DNA of 64,000 bases from Vibrio fortis (GCF_024347475.1 NZ_AP025487.1:2542001-2606000); one strand, 5' to 3'. Positions 41,594 to 51,705 are shown, counted from the first letter of the stretch. Program-made: numbers and translations. Notes: generated by a model from the letters alone, not told the origin.

Positions 41594-42506
41594 CCATTCG
41601 AATGACGGTCTCACTTACAAGATCGCGAATGAATTTGTTTTTATTATCTTGCGACAAACCTTTCCGATACATCAGCTGTATATCAAAATCAGGAACTTCA
41701 ATCGGTGGTGGAACTGCTTTTATTGAGCTATTTGGACTTTGTTGTGTTGCGACTAATCTAGGAACGATACAAATCAGTTTTCGACCTTGAATTAGATTCT
41801 TAACGGTTAAGAAGTTACTTGAAACAATGGAAACCCTGCGTTGCAAACCGTGCTCTTCCAGTTTTTTATCGACTCCGGTGCTCATAGCGCCATTCGGTGA
41901 AACTAATGCGTGCTCAACCGAAGTAAACTCTAGCAGTGACATAGAGTCTGAAAACTGGCACACCTTACTATCATACAAACACACATGCTGCTCAGTATAA
42001 AGCAACTGAGTATTGTACCTTTTAACTACGTCACCAAAGCTACCAATAACAACATCGAGCTTTTCACTCTCATAAACTTGTTGGTAATTAGCACGATTAA
42101 CATTAAACAAAGCAACTTTGGATTGAGGTGCCAATCTTTTAATTGTGTCAAACAGTGACGGGCCAAACATTTGTTCTGCATAGTCTGTTAAACCGATCTT
42201 CCAAACACCATCATACGTTTCCGGATTGAACGGCTTGGCTCGCAAAATATCCGTCTGAATCTGAGCAAGTAATAAATCGACGGAATGGGATAGCTCTATT
42301 GCTCTTTCTGTTGGCTCCATTCGACTCCCCACACGTTCAAACAGTGGATCATCGAACAGCTTTCTTAGTCTCTGTAAACTATGGCTCATCGCCGATTGAC
42401 TCACAAAACAACGCTCAGCCGCCTTGCTGACACTGTTAGTTTTATACAATGCTTGTAGAGCAATCAATAAGTTAAGATCAATGCCTTTCCAATTAAAGTT
42501 TGCCAC
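41580..42506 (-). CDS. LysR-family transcriptional regulator
   Basis: A 308-residue regulator with the winged helix at 8-66 (LNLLIALQALYKTNSVSKAAERCFVSQSAMSHSLQRLR region) followed by the effector-binding domain. The start is a GTG (42504-42506) with GGGTAA upstream. It is divergent from the chrA-like gene by 89 bp and probably controls it. Effector unknown. Close in style to NodD/LeuO-type regulators with MSHSLQRLRK. Confidence 0.9.
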   Translation of the reverse strand: MANFNWKGIDLNLLIALQALYKTNSVSKAAERCFVSQSAMSHSLQRLRKLFDDPLFERVGSRMEPTERAIELSHSVDLLLAQIQTDILRAKPFNPETYDGVWKIGLTDYAEQMFGPSLFDTIKRLAPQSKVALFNVNRANYQQVYESEKLDVVIGSFGDVVKRYNTQLLYTEQHVCLYDSKVCQFSDSMSLLEFTSVEHALVSPNGAMSTGVDKKLEEHGLQRRVSIVSSNFLTVKNLIQGRKLICIVPRLVATQQSPNSSIKAVPPPIEVPDFDIQLMYRKGLSQDNKNKFIRDLVSETVIRMARKS

Positions 42507-42595
42507 TTACCCGTCCAATATCATTAATAGAGACAATTAAAACAATTAATTTGAATCATAGTACTGTTCCCCCTAAATTACTCGTAATTCTTTAA

Positions 42596-43753
42596 ATGGG
42601 TATGATCATGTTTGCAATTTTTAAGACCTTTTTTTGGCTAGGTTGGATCAGTTTTGGTGGTCCAGCGGCTCACATCGGTTATTTCAGAAACACGTTTGTC
42701 GAAAAAATGAAGTGGCTAACTGACGAGGAATACGGTCAGATTGTGGCACTAAGTCAGTTCTTACCGGGCCCCGGTTCAAGCCAAGTCGGCTTCGCTGTCG
42801 GTTACAAAAAAGGAGGGTTGACTGGCGCTATTGCAGCTTTTGTTGGCTTCACAACTCCGTCAGTGATCTTGATGCTAATACTAGCCGTTGCAAGTTCTCA
42901 ATTACTTGAAAACTCTCTCTTCAACTCAATCATCCATGGACTTAAGCTGCTTGCCGTCGTGGTCGTCGCCGATGCAACTTATGGAATGTACAAAAACTTC
43001 TGCAAATCAGCCATCGCAACGTCGCTATGCGTTATGACTGCCGTTGTGTTACTGCTATTCCCTGGTATCTGGCCACAAATCTTCGTGCTTATTGTTGCTG
43101 CACTGATTGGCAGTCAATATCTGTCTTCACAACCGCAACCTTCGATGACCAGTAGCGAAAAGATTTCATTTGCACCACTAGCTCTCTTTGTCGCTCTGCT
43201 TTTTGGCCTGCCTTTGCTGGCAAGCTACTCAAAGGGTATCGAAGTATTCGGATTGTTCTACCAAGCAGGTAGCTTGGTGTTTGGTGGTGGGCACGTGGTT
43301 CTACCATTGCTCCAAAATGGTATTGGTGATCAGTTGTCCCAAGACGCTTTTTTAACGGGTTACGCAGCAGCTCAAGCCGTTCCGGGACCTATGTTTACCC
43401 TTGCCACCTATTTAGGTTACGTGCTTATGCCGGCATCGCCAGTGTTAGGCGCTCTGATTGCAACTATAGCCGTTTTCCTACCGGGCTTTTTATTGCTGTT
43501 AGGTGTCCTAAAAAATTGGCAAGCAATAGCGAGCAAACCACTGGTGTCTGGTGCGTTAACAGGCGTCAATGCAGCGGTTGTTGGTCTGCTACTCGCGGCT
43601 TTGTATCAACCTATCTTCACCAGTGCCGTGAACAATGGGCTAGACTTCGCGCTAATCGTGGTTGGTGTTTGGTTGCTTAAATCAATCAAGCTTCCAATCG
43701 TTGGCTTAGTCGGTGTGTTTATTACTGCGGGTGCAGTTATGAATTGGCTGTAA
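42596..43753 (+). CDS. chrA: Chromate transporter (CHR/ChrA) family protein
   Basis: A 385-residue membrane protein with two homologous halves. The N-terminal half motif GWISFGGPAAHIGYF and QFLPGPGSSQVGFAVGY, and the C-terminal half SLVFGGGHVVLPLL and QAVPGPMFTLATYLGY are hallmarks of the long-chain CHR family. It would export chromate with proton exchange, although many marine members may serve sulfate or other oxyanions. Three closely spaced in-frame ATGs (42596, 42602, 42608) leave the start uncertain. Regulated probably by the divergent LysR. Confidence 0.88.
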   Translation: MGMIMFAIFKTFFWLGWISFGGPAAHIGYFRNTFVEKMKWLTDEEYGQIVALSQFLPGPGSSQVGFAVGYKKGGLTGAIAAFVGFTTPSVILMLILAVASSQLLENSLFNSIIHGLKLLAVVVVADATYGMYKNFCKSAIATSLCVMTAVVLLLFPGIWPQIFVLIVAALIGSQYLSSQPQPSMTSSEKISFAPLALFVALLFGLPLLASYSKGIEVFGLFYQAGSLVFGGGHVVLPLLQNGIGDQLSQDAFLTGYAAAQAVPGPMFTLATYLGYVLMPASPVLGALIATIAVFLPGFLLLLGVLKNWQAIASKPLVSGALTGVNAAVVGLLLAALYQPIFTSAVNNGLDFALIVVGVWLLKSIKLPIVGLVGVFITAGAVMNWL

Positions 43754-43771
43754 ACTGATTCCTAAAATGAA

Positions 43772-43799
43772 GCCGAAGCGAAAACTCGTTCGCTTCGGC
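43772..43799. terminator. Hairpin between convergent chrA and tadD
   Basis: Perfect 11-bp stem GCCGAAGCGAA/TTCGCTTCGGC. No clear T-run, but its place between convergent genes fits shared termination. Confidence 0.55.
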
Positions 43800-43846
43800 A
43801 ATAAATAAACACTGTTGTGATAAAGGTATAGCAGTGTCTCTATTTT

Positions 43847-44848
43847 TTAATTCATCTCTCGAACTTGCGAGATTGCTGTCTCCAAGTTTTTATTGGCTAA
43901 CTCATAATATGAAGCTTTCTTATCAATCGCTTGCTGCAGGTAAGGAATGGCTTCTTCTGGCTTGCCTTGAAGAATCAAGAAGTAACCAACATTGTTCAGA
44001 GCCTCTGGCGCATCCATATGACGCATAAAGGTGTTAACTGATTTCTGCACTTCGCCTTTTGCAAGATAAATCAAGGCAAGGTTATTCTGCGCTTTCTCAT
44101 TGTTTGGTTCGAGGTTCAACGCGTTATTCGTCAATCGCAACGCTTCATCATATTCACCATCCATGTAGTGAGAATAACCCATGTTGATTAGCCCTTTGAC
44201 AGAGCGCGGAGAGATGGTCAGCACCTTACCAAATAGAATCTGTGCCACATCATGATCACCGGCAACATCTCGTAATACTCCAACTCCCATATAGGCTAAT
44301 AACGGGGACTGATCGTCCACTTTAAAGGCTTGAGCCTGACTCTTGGTTAGTGAATGATTATTAGAGATACTTTGACCACTGCTCAATCGCACTTGGTCTG
44401 AGTTAATGGCTTTATAGAAGTAACTTAAACCTTCTTCCAGTCGATTCTGTTTAGTGTATAAACTCCCAAGCTGTTCAAGTGCTCCCGTATGCGCTGGGTC
44501 AACATTCAAAACAGCAAGGTAAGATTTTTCAGCCAAAGGGTAATTCGCTCTAGACTGGTGGATACGGCCAATTGTGAACAACGTTCTATCATGAAACTCT
44601 TTCTCAGGATAAGAGAGGGAACGAATGTATTCATACAAGGCAAGATCGACATTGTTCTCACGCAGAGCCTTGTCTCCTCGGACAATGGCCTCTTTCTCGT
44701 TCAAAGGAGGCGCATCATTGCTCAATGTATCAATCGGTTTGCCCGCGTAAAGTTCAGAATTAAAGTCGTTGCCCGTTTCATCAGATGACGCACATCCAAT
44801 AAGAAAAAGAGGTAACATGAATAATATAATTCTATTTATGGTTCTCAT
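43847..44848 (-). CDS. tadD: TadD-type tetratricopeptide lipoprotein
   Basis: A 333-residue lipoprotein (LFLIGC, Cys-19) with several TPR repeats from about residue 50 to the end (for example VDPAHTGALEQLGSLYTKQNR, GLINMGYSHYMDGEYDEAL, EKAQNNLALIYLAKGE). TadD assists secretin and pilus assembly at the outer membrane. Its ATG overlaps the tadC stop (ATGA), so it is the last gene of the tad operon. It is followed by a hairpin. Confidence 0.88.
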   Translation of the reverse strand: MRTINRIILFMLPLFLIGCASSDETGNDFNSELYAGKPIDTLSNDAPPLNEKEAIVRGDKALRENNVDLALYEYIRSLSYPEKEFHDRTLFTIGRIHQSRANYPLAEKSYLAVLNVDPAHTGALEQLGSLYTKQNRLEEGLSYFYKAINSDQVRLSSGQSISNNHSLTKSQAQAFKVDDQSPLLAYMGVGVLRDVAGDHDVAQILFGKVLTISPRSVKGLINMGYSHYMDGEYDEALRLTNNALNLEPNNEKAQNNLALIYLAKGEVQKSVNTFMRHMDAPEALNNVGYFLILQGKPEEAIPYLQQAIDKKASYYELANKNLETAISQVREMN

Positions 44849-45819
44849 AATTCAGCTCCTGGAGATGTCAAGGCATCCATTACGATCATCATCCCTGGCC
44901 CTAGCGCAACGATAAAAAAGCATGGCCAGATAAATAACAACATTGGGAACAGCATTTTGGTTGGAATCTTAGCTGCGATCTCTTCTGCTGCCTGTTGACG
45001 CTTATCCCTGAAGTCAGCAGTATAGTCTCTTAAGGTTTGTGCAAGGCTCCCACCCATCTTTGAAGCATGAGACAGCATAGAAACCAATCCTTCTAACTCA
45101 ACAAGCCCTGTACGTTCAATAAGTTGACTCAAAGCATCCGGCATTGGTACACCTGCTTGAATCTTGGCAAACACCGTATCCAACTCATCAGCGAGTTCAG
45201 GTTGAGAGACATACAGTTCTGTTGCAACCCGCCCTAATGCCGCATTAAAACCAAGGCCGGATTCAGTACACACCACCAGCAAATCCAAAGCGTCAGGTAC
45301 ACCATTTCGGATTTTGCGTTGGCGCTCTTTCTGTAATTTATTGAGGATGAAGTTTGGTGTAAACATCCCCAAGAAAATACAAGTCAAGGTTAAGAAGTTG
45401 TTATAACTACCGCCAAGCGAAGTGAAGTACACCATGAATGCACACAACAGACCGACTAGAGTGGACAGCAACTTCAGCGAATAAAAAACAGATAATGCGC
45501 TCTTGTTGTGATAACCGGCATGCATCAGTTTTTCAGAGTACGTCTCATTATCGCGCTTATTACCCTTACCAATAAAAGGACTTAATGATTCGAGTGTATT
45601 GGTAAAGTCGTAACTTTTTCTTTGGGTCGAATTTCCACCGTGACCCGATATTTTTTTCAGGCGCTTATCTAACGGTGAGCTAGCACCAACCACCAAAAAG
45701 CCCACAGTTAGAGTCAACAAAACAGTGGTCAACAAAATCATCGCATAAATCACAAACTGCGAACTAAACCCGAAGTTTTCGATAGCTTGCATCCAAGCAC
45801 TTAAATTGAATAACTCCAT
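44845..45819 (-). CDS. tadC: Tad pilus inner-membrane platform protein TadC
   Basis: A 324-residue inner-membrane protein with a type II secretion F domain (GVPDALDLLVVCTESGLGFNAAL, QAGVPMPDALSQLIERTG, RDKRQQAAEEIAAKIPTKMLFPM). Hydrophobic spans at the N-terminus, centre and C-terminus. It works with TadB as the platform that couples ATPase TadA to pilus extrusion. Four bases separate it from tadB. Confidence 0.93.
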   Translation of the reverse strand: MELFNLSAWMQAIENFGFSSQFVIYAMILLTTVLLTLTVGFLVVGASSPLDKRLKKISGHGGNSTQRKSYDFTNTLESLSPFIGKGNKRDNETYSEKLMHAGYHNKSALSVFYSLKLLSTLVGLLCAFMVYFTSLGGSYNNFLTLTCIFLGMFTPNFILNKLQKERQRKIRNGVPDALDLLVVCTESGLGFNAALGRVATELYVSQPELADELDTVFAKIQAGVPMPDALSQLIERTGLVELEGLVSMLSHASKMGGSLAQTLRDYTADFRDKRQQAAEEIAAKIPTKMLFPMLLFIWPCFFIVALGPGMMIVMDALTSPGAEL

Positions 45820-45822
45820 AAT

Positions 45823-46788
45823 TTATATCTCTACATTAATTATTTTCTTGATCCATAAAGCACCAATGGCCAACAAAACAATACCTACACTCACCATAGT
45901 GATACCACGAGGGTCGCTGTACAAAGGTTCTACATAATCTGGATTAAATAACTTAAGACCAAAAAACAACGCAAACGGGGAGAGCGTTAATATCCATGCA
46001 GATAAGCGGCTTTCCGCAGAAAGTGTCTTGATCTTTCGTTCTAATTTGAAACGAGCTCTTAATACTTCTGATACTTTTTGAAGGTTTTCCGACAAGTTAC
46101 CGCCGGTCTCTTTTTGCAGCATAACCGCACTGGAAAACGCCAACATTGACACGGTAGGCACGCGCTCTGCCATCTGTAAGATCGCCAGACGCAAGTCATA
46201 GCCATAATTCAGCAAGTTGTAAGTGTTCTTGAATTCGGTACCAATTGGGTCTGGCAGTTCTTCACCTACCTCATTGAATGATTGAACCAACGGTTGACCA
46301 GCTTGCAGCGCTCGACGAATGATATCTAGGGCTTCGGGGAGCTGTTGTTCAAAAAGCGCCAGGCGGTAAGTAACCCGGTTTTGAACATACAGATAAGCAA
46401 TAACCCAAGAGAAGAAAAAGACAGCCACGCAAATAAACCATTCCTGATTAAAAAGCAGAGCCAGCAAAGTTAGCGAAAGACCAGCTAGAAAAGTAGTAAA
46501 TAGAAAACGCGTGAGAGCCATCTTGATCCCAGCCAGTTCAAGCATTCGCTTCAAATCTGCAAACACTGTGATAGATACTAACTTTCGGTCTAATGGTGAC
46601 AGCTCTTTACGGTAGTGCTCTTTCAGTAAAGAAAGACTCTCTTCATCGATATTTCGCTGCGTCTCTTTCAGTCGACGAGACAGCTCCCTATGTTTAGCTT
46701 TTTTCCCCGCAGCTGGCAGCAGCAAGGCTTGCGAGATAAAGAGAACAGCAACGAACAACAGCATGAGTGAAACAGTAACATTATCCAT
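45823..46788 (-). CDS. tadB: Tad pilus inner-membrane platform protein TadB
   Basis: A 321-residue relative of TadC with the same F-domain pattern (LPEALDIIRRALQAGQPLVQSFNEVGEELPDPIG). N-terminal membrane helix, central pair, and C-terminal helices. It is paired with TadC in all Tad systems and lies directly after tadA (8-bp gap). Confidence 0.93.
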   Translation of the reverse strand: MDNVTVSLMLLFVAVLFISQALLLPAAGKKAKHRELSRRLKETQRNIDEESLSLLKEHYRKELSPLDRKLVSITVFADLKRMLELAGIKMALTRFLFTTFLAGLSLTLLALLFNQEWFICVAVFFFSWVIAYLYVQNRVTYRLALFEQQLPEALDIIRRALQAGQPLVQSFNEVGEELPDPIGTEFKNTYNLLNYGYDLRLAILQMAERVPTVSMLAFSSAVMLQKETGGNLSENLQKVSEVLRARFKLERKIKTLSAESRLSAWILTLSPFALFFGLKLFNPDYVEPLYSDPRGITMVSVGIVLLAIGALWIKKIINVEI

Positions 46789-46796
46789 ACTCCCTC

Positions 46797-48230
46797 CTAC
46801 TCTTGGTTCTCAGAGAAAATATCAAAAGGAACATCTAACCCACGCTTAACTAATTGGTCATGAGTCTGAGGGACGATACCTGTTGCGGTATAAAAGCCTT
46901 GAATATTCCCTTCTGCGTCGACACCTTTTCGTTGAAAACGGAAGATCTCTGACATAGTGATCATCTCCCCTTCCATACCATTGATTTCTTGTATGCTGAC
47001 CATGCGACGCTTACCGTCTTCTTGACGTTCCATTTGGACAACCAAATGTATTGCCGATGCAATCTGAGCACGAAGGTTTTTGGTTGAGATATTCCAGCCA
47101 GCCATAGAGAACATGTTTTCTACTCGGCTCAACGCATCACGAGGGGTGTTGGCGTGAATCGTAGCTAAAGAGCCATCGTGACCAGTATTCATTGCAGCGA
47201 GCATATCGACGGCTTCGCTCCCCCTTACCTCCCCAACCACAATTCGGTCAGGACGCATACGTAAGGTGTTTTTCACCAATTCACGTTGGCTAATTTCACC
47301 TTTGCCTTCGAGGTTAGCAGGACGAGTCTCTAAACGAATCACATGAGGCTGTTGTAATTGAAGCTCCGCGGAATCCTCAATGGTGATGATTCGCTGATCC
47401 CTTGGAATAAAGCCTGAAAAAATATTGAGCGTGGTAGTTTTTCCTGAGCCAGTACCACCAGAGATAAGAATATTGAGCTCACCTTTTACCGCAGCCTCTA
47501 CAAACTTAGCCATTCCTGGAGATATAGAACCGTAACTCAACATGTTGTCCATGGTCAGGCGGTCAACAGCAAAGCGTCGGATTGAGACAGAAGGCCCGTC
47601 TAATGCAAGGGGGGGAATAATGGCGTTAACACGAGAGCCATCGACAAGTCTCGCATCTACCATAGGCGATGCTTCATCGATGCGTCGACCGACTTGGCTA
47701 ACAATTCTATCGATGATGTTTCTTAAGTGGCGGTCATCAAGAAAGGTATAAGGTGTTTTCTCAAGTTTACCTCGACGCTCTACATAAACACTCTTAGGGC
47801 CATTCACCAAGATATCAGATACTGTGGTATCCGCTAATAAAGGCTCTAGCGGACCTAGCCCAAAAACCTCGTCTTCAATCTGTTTAATAACACGCTTTCG
47901 TCCCTCAGCACTTAACGCTTGGCTTGAGTCATTCGCCATTAGCTGAACGATAGCTTCATGGAGATCTACTTTGGCTCTGTCAGTCTCTAAGCTTGAGAGT
48001 AAGCCTAAATCCAATGTCTCTAATAGCTGCTTATGGAAATAGTGCTTAATTGATAATTCTTGCTCGAGAGCCTTTTTGGCTTCATTAATCGACTTTTCTT
48101 TTTCGGCACTAGCATTTTCCACATCAACCTTAAGAGTCTCCTCAGGAGAAGACACTTGGACTTCATTTGAAGTCATCGTTGCAGCTTTTTTTTCAAACTC
48201 TGGGTTGATATTTTTTCTTTTAAAGAACAT
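46797..48230 (-). CDS. tadA: Tad pilus assembly ATPase TadA (CpaF family)
   Basis: A 477-residue cytoplasmic secretion ATPase. Walker A GGTGSGKT at 258-265, Asp box ITIEDSAELQL, Walker B-like RIVVGEVRG and His box ATIHANT are intact. The N-terminal about 120 residues are variable and charged. It powers assembly of the Flp pilus; in some systems also retraction. Between tadZ and tadB. Confidence 0.96.
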   Translation of the reverse strand: MFFKRKNINPEFEKKAATMTSNEVQVSSPEETLKVDVENASAEKEKSINEAKKALEQELSIKHYFHKQLLETLDLGLLSSLETDRAKVDLHEAIVQLMANDSSQALSAEGRKRVIKQIEDEVFGLGPLEPLLADTTVSDILVNGPKSVYVERRGKLEKTPYTFLDDRHLRNIIDRIVSQVGRRIDEASPMVDARLVDGSRVNAIIPPLALDGPSVSIRRFAVDRLTMDNMLSYGSISPGMAKFVEAAVKGELNILISGGTGSGKTTTLNIFSGFIPRDQRIITIEDSAELQLQQPHVIRLETRPANLEGKGEISQRELVKNTLRMRPDRIVVGEVRGSEAVDMLAAMNTGHDGSLATIHANTPRDALSRVENMFSMAGWNISTKNLRAQIASAIHLVVQMERQEDGKRRMVSIQEINGMEGEMITMSEIFRFQRKGVDAEGNIQGFYTATGIVPQTHDQLVKRGLDVPFDIFSENQE

Positions 48231-48263
48231 AACGCTCCCTCGCTTATGTATGCTACTGCCGTC

Positions 48264-49478
48264 TTATGAGAATAGTCGCTTAATCCAACTTTTGTTTTCT
48301 TCTTCGTGAGGAGATAAGAAATTAGACAACTCGATAATAGAGCGAGTGATCGAGCTATTTTTCTTGCTTTGAACAAATGGTTTGCCTAAGTTCGCACTCT
48401 CTAGAGCAACCTTAAAATCATTCGGCATAATGTGAATATCATGCGCTCCCAAAGTCTGCTCAATGTCTTTAAGCTTAATAGGCTGTCTTTTTTCATATCG
48501 GTTTAAAACAATTTCAATCGCATCCGTTTGCAGACCGTATTCAAATTTTAAAGACTTAATCAGGCGTGATGTATTTTTAATAGAGACTAGATTCTGTTGC
48601 ATCACCAACAATGCTTTGCTCGCAGGGGATATCGTCGATGCAAACACGTGGTCCAACCCTCGAGAAAAGTCGATAATAATGAACGGGTAATAACGACGAA
48701 GAACAGGAAGCATCTTGCCGATTTTGAGGGCATGTTCGTAATCGTCAGCGTTGTTTTCATGCTTGAAACTCAACAAGTGCAAGCCAGACTCATGCTTACA
48801 CACGAAAGTTCCTAACGATATTTCATCGAGGTCTTTCGAGTTATTGATAACATCTGAGATACTGTAGGACGGATGCAGATTCATATACTCAGGTATCACG
48901 CCAAATTGCAGGTCGATGTCCAATAACAACACCTCATTGGGGTGATGTTCTGCAATCTCTATGGCGGTATTAAGAGCCAATGTTGTAGCCCCCATCCCCC
49001 CCTTAGTATTGAGAAACAAAAACAGTTCGCCCAGTTGTGTGCTGGCTAACTTATCTGATGACGTTTTTTGCAATAAAGGCACAAGACCAGCGATAGAAAC
49101 GTTATGAGATAAGAAATCTGACGCTCCTAAACGGAGAGCAGTTTTTAGCGATGCATTATCGCTCTCGTCTCCGAAAACAACTAAAGACAGGTCATGCCCT
49201 TCCCAAGCGAGATTATAGCCTTGCAGTTCAGCCATCTTTAGAGCCCAATCGCCACCAGCTTCCACAAAAATAAGATCCGGAGCATCAAGACTCTGCAAAT
49301 ACTCTTCACTCATGCCCAAAAGAGAAAAAGAATGCGTATATAGATTTCTACATTTCTTCAACTCTTGTCTCATATAGGCATGGAAACCCTCACTATGATA
49401 AATAAGCCAAACCTTAAGGTTGGTTTTCAGCCTAGCGATCTCATTATCATTAGATGGTAATGGTATAGCTTCCCCCAT
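48264..49478 (-). CDS. tadZ: TadZ/CpaE-type ParA/MinD-like localisation protein
   Basis: A 404-residue protein with an N-terminal receiver-like domain (about 20-135, lacking a full acidic pocket) and a ParA/MinD-like ATPase domain. The deviant Walker A reads KGGMGATT at 159-166, with Ala in place of the usual Lys before Thr. TadZ places the pilus machine at the pole. AGGAG precedes the ATG. Atypical Walker sequences are normal for TadZ. Confidence 0.88.
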   Translation of the reverse strand: MGEAIPLPSNDNEIARLKTNLKVWLIYHSEGFHAYMRQELKKCRNLYTHSFSLLGMSEEYLQSLDAPDLIFVEAGGDWALKMAELQGYNLAWEGHDLSLVVFGDESDNASLKTALRLGASDFLSHNVSIAGLVPLLQKTSSDKLASTQLGELFLFLNTKGGMGATTLALNTAIEIAEHHPNEVLLLDIDLQFGVIPEYMNLHPSYSISDVINNSKDLDEISLGTFVCKHESGLHLLSFKHENNADDYEHALKIGKMLPVLRRYYPFIIIDFSRGLDHVFASTISPASKALLVMQQNLVSIKNTSRLIKSLKFEYGLQTDAIEIVLNRYEKRQPIKLKDIEQTLGAHDIHIMPNDFKVALESANLGKPFVQSKKNSSITRSIIELSNFLSPHEEENKSWIKRLFS

Positions 49479-49488
49479 AACACTACTC

Positions 49489-49992
49489 CTATGGCAATTG
49501 TGGACATCTTGTCCTTAAATTCGAATCCGCTCGAATTACCCCTAAATTCTCGGCTGGTAATATCGTTTCAAATGCTGGTGCAGCTAAATATCCCGAGTTG
49601 CCTAAGAAATTTAAGTTACTGATGAGCTGAATTCCGTAACCTGTCGCTCTGGCTCGCACAAACTTTATATCCCCAAACCCAGGGTCAGTTGTATATCCGG
49701 TAGTAATCTCTGTTCCGCTGCCGTCCAAATAAGCCACTTCAATATTTGATGCCGAAAAACCAATTAATGGAATGTCTTGAACAATCATGCCCGCAATATT
49801 GTCTCTGTCTTCAACCCAGCACACGGTTGCCAGGCGTGCCGCTTTTCTTGTCGCTTCACTCACCATCTGTAGTGAAAAAACATAGACCCCCACACCTAGG
49901 ATCAGAAATATCAACAGAAACACCAACCAGGAAACCAACGTGAACTCAACAATTGCTAACCCTTTCATGCGGCGTGTACTTAACGTATTCAT
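49489..49992 (-). CDS. tadF: TadE/TadF-like minor pseudopilin
   Basis: A 167-residue protein with an N-terminal TadE-like domain: basic leader, then GLAIVEFTLV (Gly-Glu spacing like pseudopilins) and a membrane helix. Cleavage by TadV is likely. The rest is an extracellular domain with a Cys near the C-terminus. Its ATG touches the tadE stop. Order (E then F) suggests TadF. Confidence 0.8.
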   Translation of the reverse strand: MNTLSTRRMKGLAIVEFTLVSWLVFLLIFLILGVGVYVFSLQMVSEATRKAARLATVCWVEDRDNIAGMIVQDIPLIGFSASNIEVAYLDGSGTEITTGYTTDPGFGDIKFVRARATGYGIQLISNLNFLGNSGYLAAPAFETILPAENLGVIRADSNLRTRCPQLP

Positions 49993-50420
49993 TACAACAC
50001 CCTCATTACTGAGGAAACTTTCAGAGGTATCGAAAAACCTTCGCTTGAAAATGGGATACCAATAAAGTGGGGGACGTAACTATAGTCGACACTTACTCTC
50101 ACATAATCGTCAGTCGAGGGTGGTGTCACAGTGACATTCGCCGTTGATAAATTCGACAGCAACGCAGTACCCGTCGAGTTTTTTCCGTATACGACCACAT
50201 TTTGTATTTCAGAAGTTGGCGCTAAAGTTCCCGTTTGGGTACCGTAAACTTCACTCACCGCATAGCGAGCACCGTTTTGAACTGACTTGGAAATCACATT
50301 GTAATGAATCAATATGTTTCCGAGTTCAAGCGTCAACACCAAGAAAAACAACAACACAGGTGTGGCAATAATGACCTCGACAGCAGCCCACCCTTGCTGT
50401 CTTTTTAGATTCGCTTTCAT
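49992..50420 (-). CDS. tadE: TadE-like minor pseudopilin
   Basis: A 142-residue protein with leader MKANLKRQQG, then WAAVEVIIATPVLLFFLVLTLELGNILIHYN, the TadE-like pseudopilin helix with Glu at +5. Likely processed by TadV and needed for Flp pilus biogenesis. One-base overlap with tadF. Confidence 0.83.
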   Translation of the reverse strand: MKANLKRQQGWAAVEVIIATPVLLFFLVLTLELGNILIHYNVISKSVQNGARYAVSEVYGTQTGTLAPTSEIQNVVVYGKNSTGTALLSNLSTANVTVTPPSTDDYVRVSVDYSYVPHFIGIPFSSEGFSIPLKVSSVMRVL

Positions 50421-50422
50421 GA

Positions 50423-51688
50423 CTACGACTCCTCATTATCGGGATCATCATAGAGCACAATTCGATATGCCCCTTCCGTCGTAGAATCAGTGCCACCAGT
50501 ACCACCAACCACGGAACATGAATGAATAAATTCACCAAATACCGCTTGGGTACCACTGTTGTTAGTTGGCGCTCTTTGTAATAAGAAGAAGCACCCAATC
50601 TTGTTTACTGTGAAGTCTGTAGCGCCGCCACTTTTACCAGAGCAGTCCAGCATAGGAATAGGTAGGATTCTGCGCCAAGCTACGCCATTGGTAGCACATC
50701 CACTTCCCGTACCGTCAAGACAAGCATTTGTTGCATTCTCATAATCAGCATAGGTATAGCTGCCATCAAAATCTATCTCACCCGTATTACCATCTATCGT
50801 TATTTCACTGGTCGGCTCTGTAGTGACATAGTCTGACGGATAATCTGATTCTGTAAGCCCACCACCATAGTCACCAAAGCGGGTGTTCAAACCGTCACCT
50901 GTTGGCCCCACTGTGCCGCCTGGTTTTGTAACGATGTCATCCCCTATTGCTACTGGATAATCATAACTGCCACCAAGCGCATGCTTAATCGTGTTACCAC
51001 CAGAACCAAAATCGAGTAAATGGTAGTTACCATTTCCCATCTCAGAAAGGTTACTGTCTCCAACTTTCAACGCATGCACTGTTCCAAGCTCATAACCGAA
51101 CACGCTGTTAATCACTTCACCGGTATCATCATCAAGGCCATCTTCATTAACATCATTGTCAAACGTGCCATCACCAATGCACACACCAATAGGCACCACA
51201 TTATTTATTTGACGTTGTCCTGAGCTTGGACCAGCTACTGCACTTGCAGCCACTGTTTTGTCCAAACCAAACGCTTGAATGAAGAACTCCTCCATATCAA
51301 GTGAAGAAACGGTAACGCGAACATACACATCATCGTCAGCACCAAAGCTTGGTGTCCCTGTAAAGTCTTGCGGATCATTCGAATATTCAATCGAAATATT
51401 CGCTGTCGAGAAATCTATCTCATGATTGCCCGTTGAGCCGGCCATAGTCGCAAGCGCAGTCGCGACCTCCGCATCAACCGTATCTTTATCCTTGCTGTTA
51501 TCCAATATTGTGGCCGCAGCTAATGCCGCAGAGTCAACCGCATTCTGTAAACGTGTTTTGTTTACCAGAATATGGTTCATATCAACGGCTAGTGCTGACA
51601 CAGCCAAAAAAACCAACAAGGCGACGGTCACTAGGATGACCACTAAACCTTGTTGTTTCTTTGGACTTTTCGATACTCGATACAACAT
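50423..51688 (-). CDS. tadG: TadG-like pilus assembly protein with calcium-type loop
   Basis: A 421-residue protein with an N-terminal Flp/TadG-like helix (QQGLVVILVTVALLVFLAVSALAVDMNHI) and a large secreted domain. DVNEDGLDDDTGE (about residues 183-195) looks like an EF-hand-type calcium loop, and the following region is rich in Gly, Asp and Thr. Several Cys could form disulphides. Shorter than many TadG proteins and without a recognised von Willebrand domain. Two bases separate it from tadE. Confidence 0.75.
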   Translation of the reverse strand: MLYRVSKSPKKQQGLVVILVTVALLVFLAVSALAVDMNHILVNKTRLQNAVDSAALAAATILDNSKDKDTVDAEVATALATMAGSTGNHEIDFSTANISIEYSNDPQDFTGTPSFGADDDVYVRVTVSSLDMEEFFIQAFGLDKTVAASAVAGPSSGQRQINNVVPIGVCIGDGTFDNDVNEDGLDDDTGEVINSVFGYELGTVHALKVGDSNLSEMGNGNYHLLDFGSGGNTIKHALGGSYDYPVAIGDDIVTKPGGTVGPTGDGLNTRFGDYGGGLTESDYPSDYVTTEPTSEITIDGNTGEIDFDGSYTYADYENATNACLDGTGSGCATNGVAWRRILPIPMLDCSGKSGGATDFTVNKIGCFFLLQRAPTNNSGTQAVFGEFIHSCSVVGGTGGTDSTTEGAYRIVLYDDPDNEES

Positions 51689-51705
51689 ATGAGTACCTCC
51701 AAATA

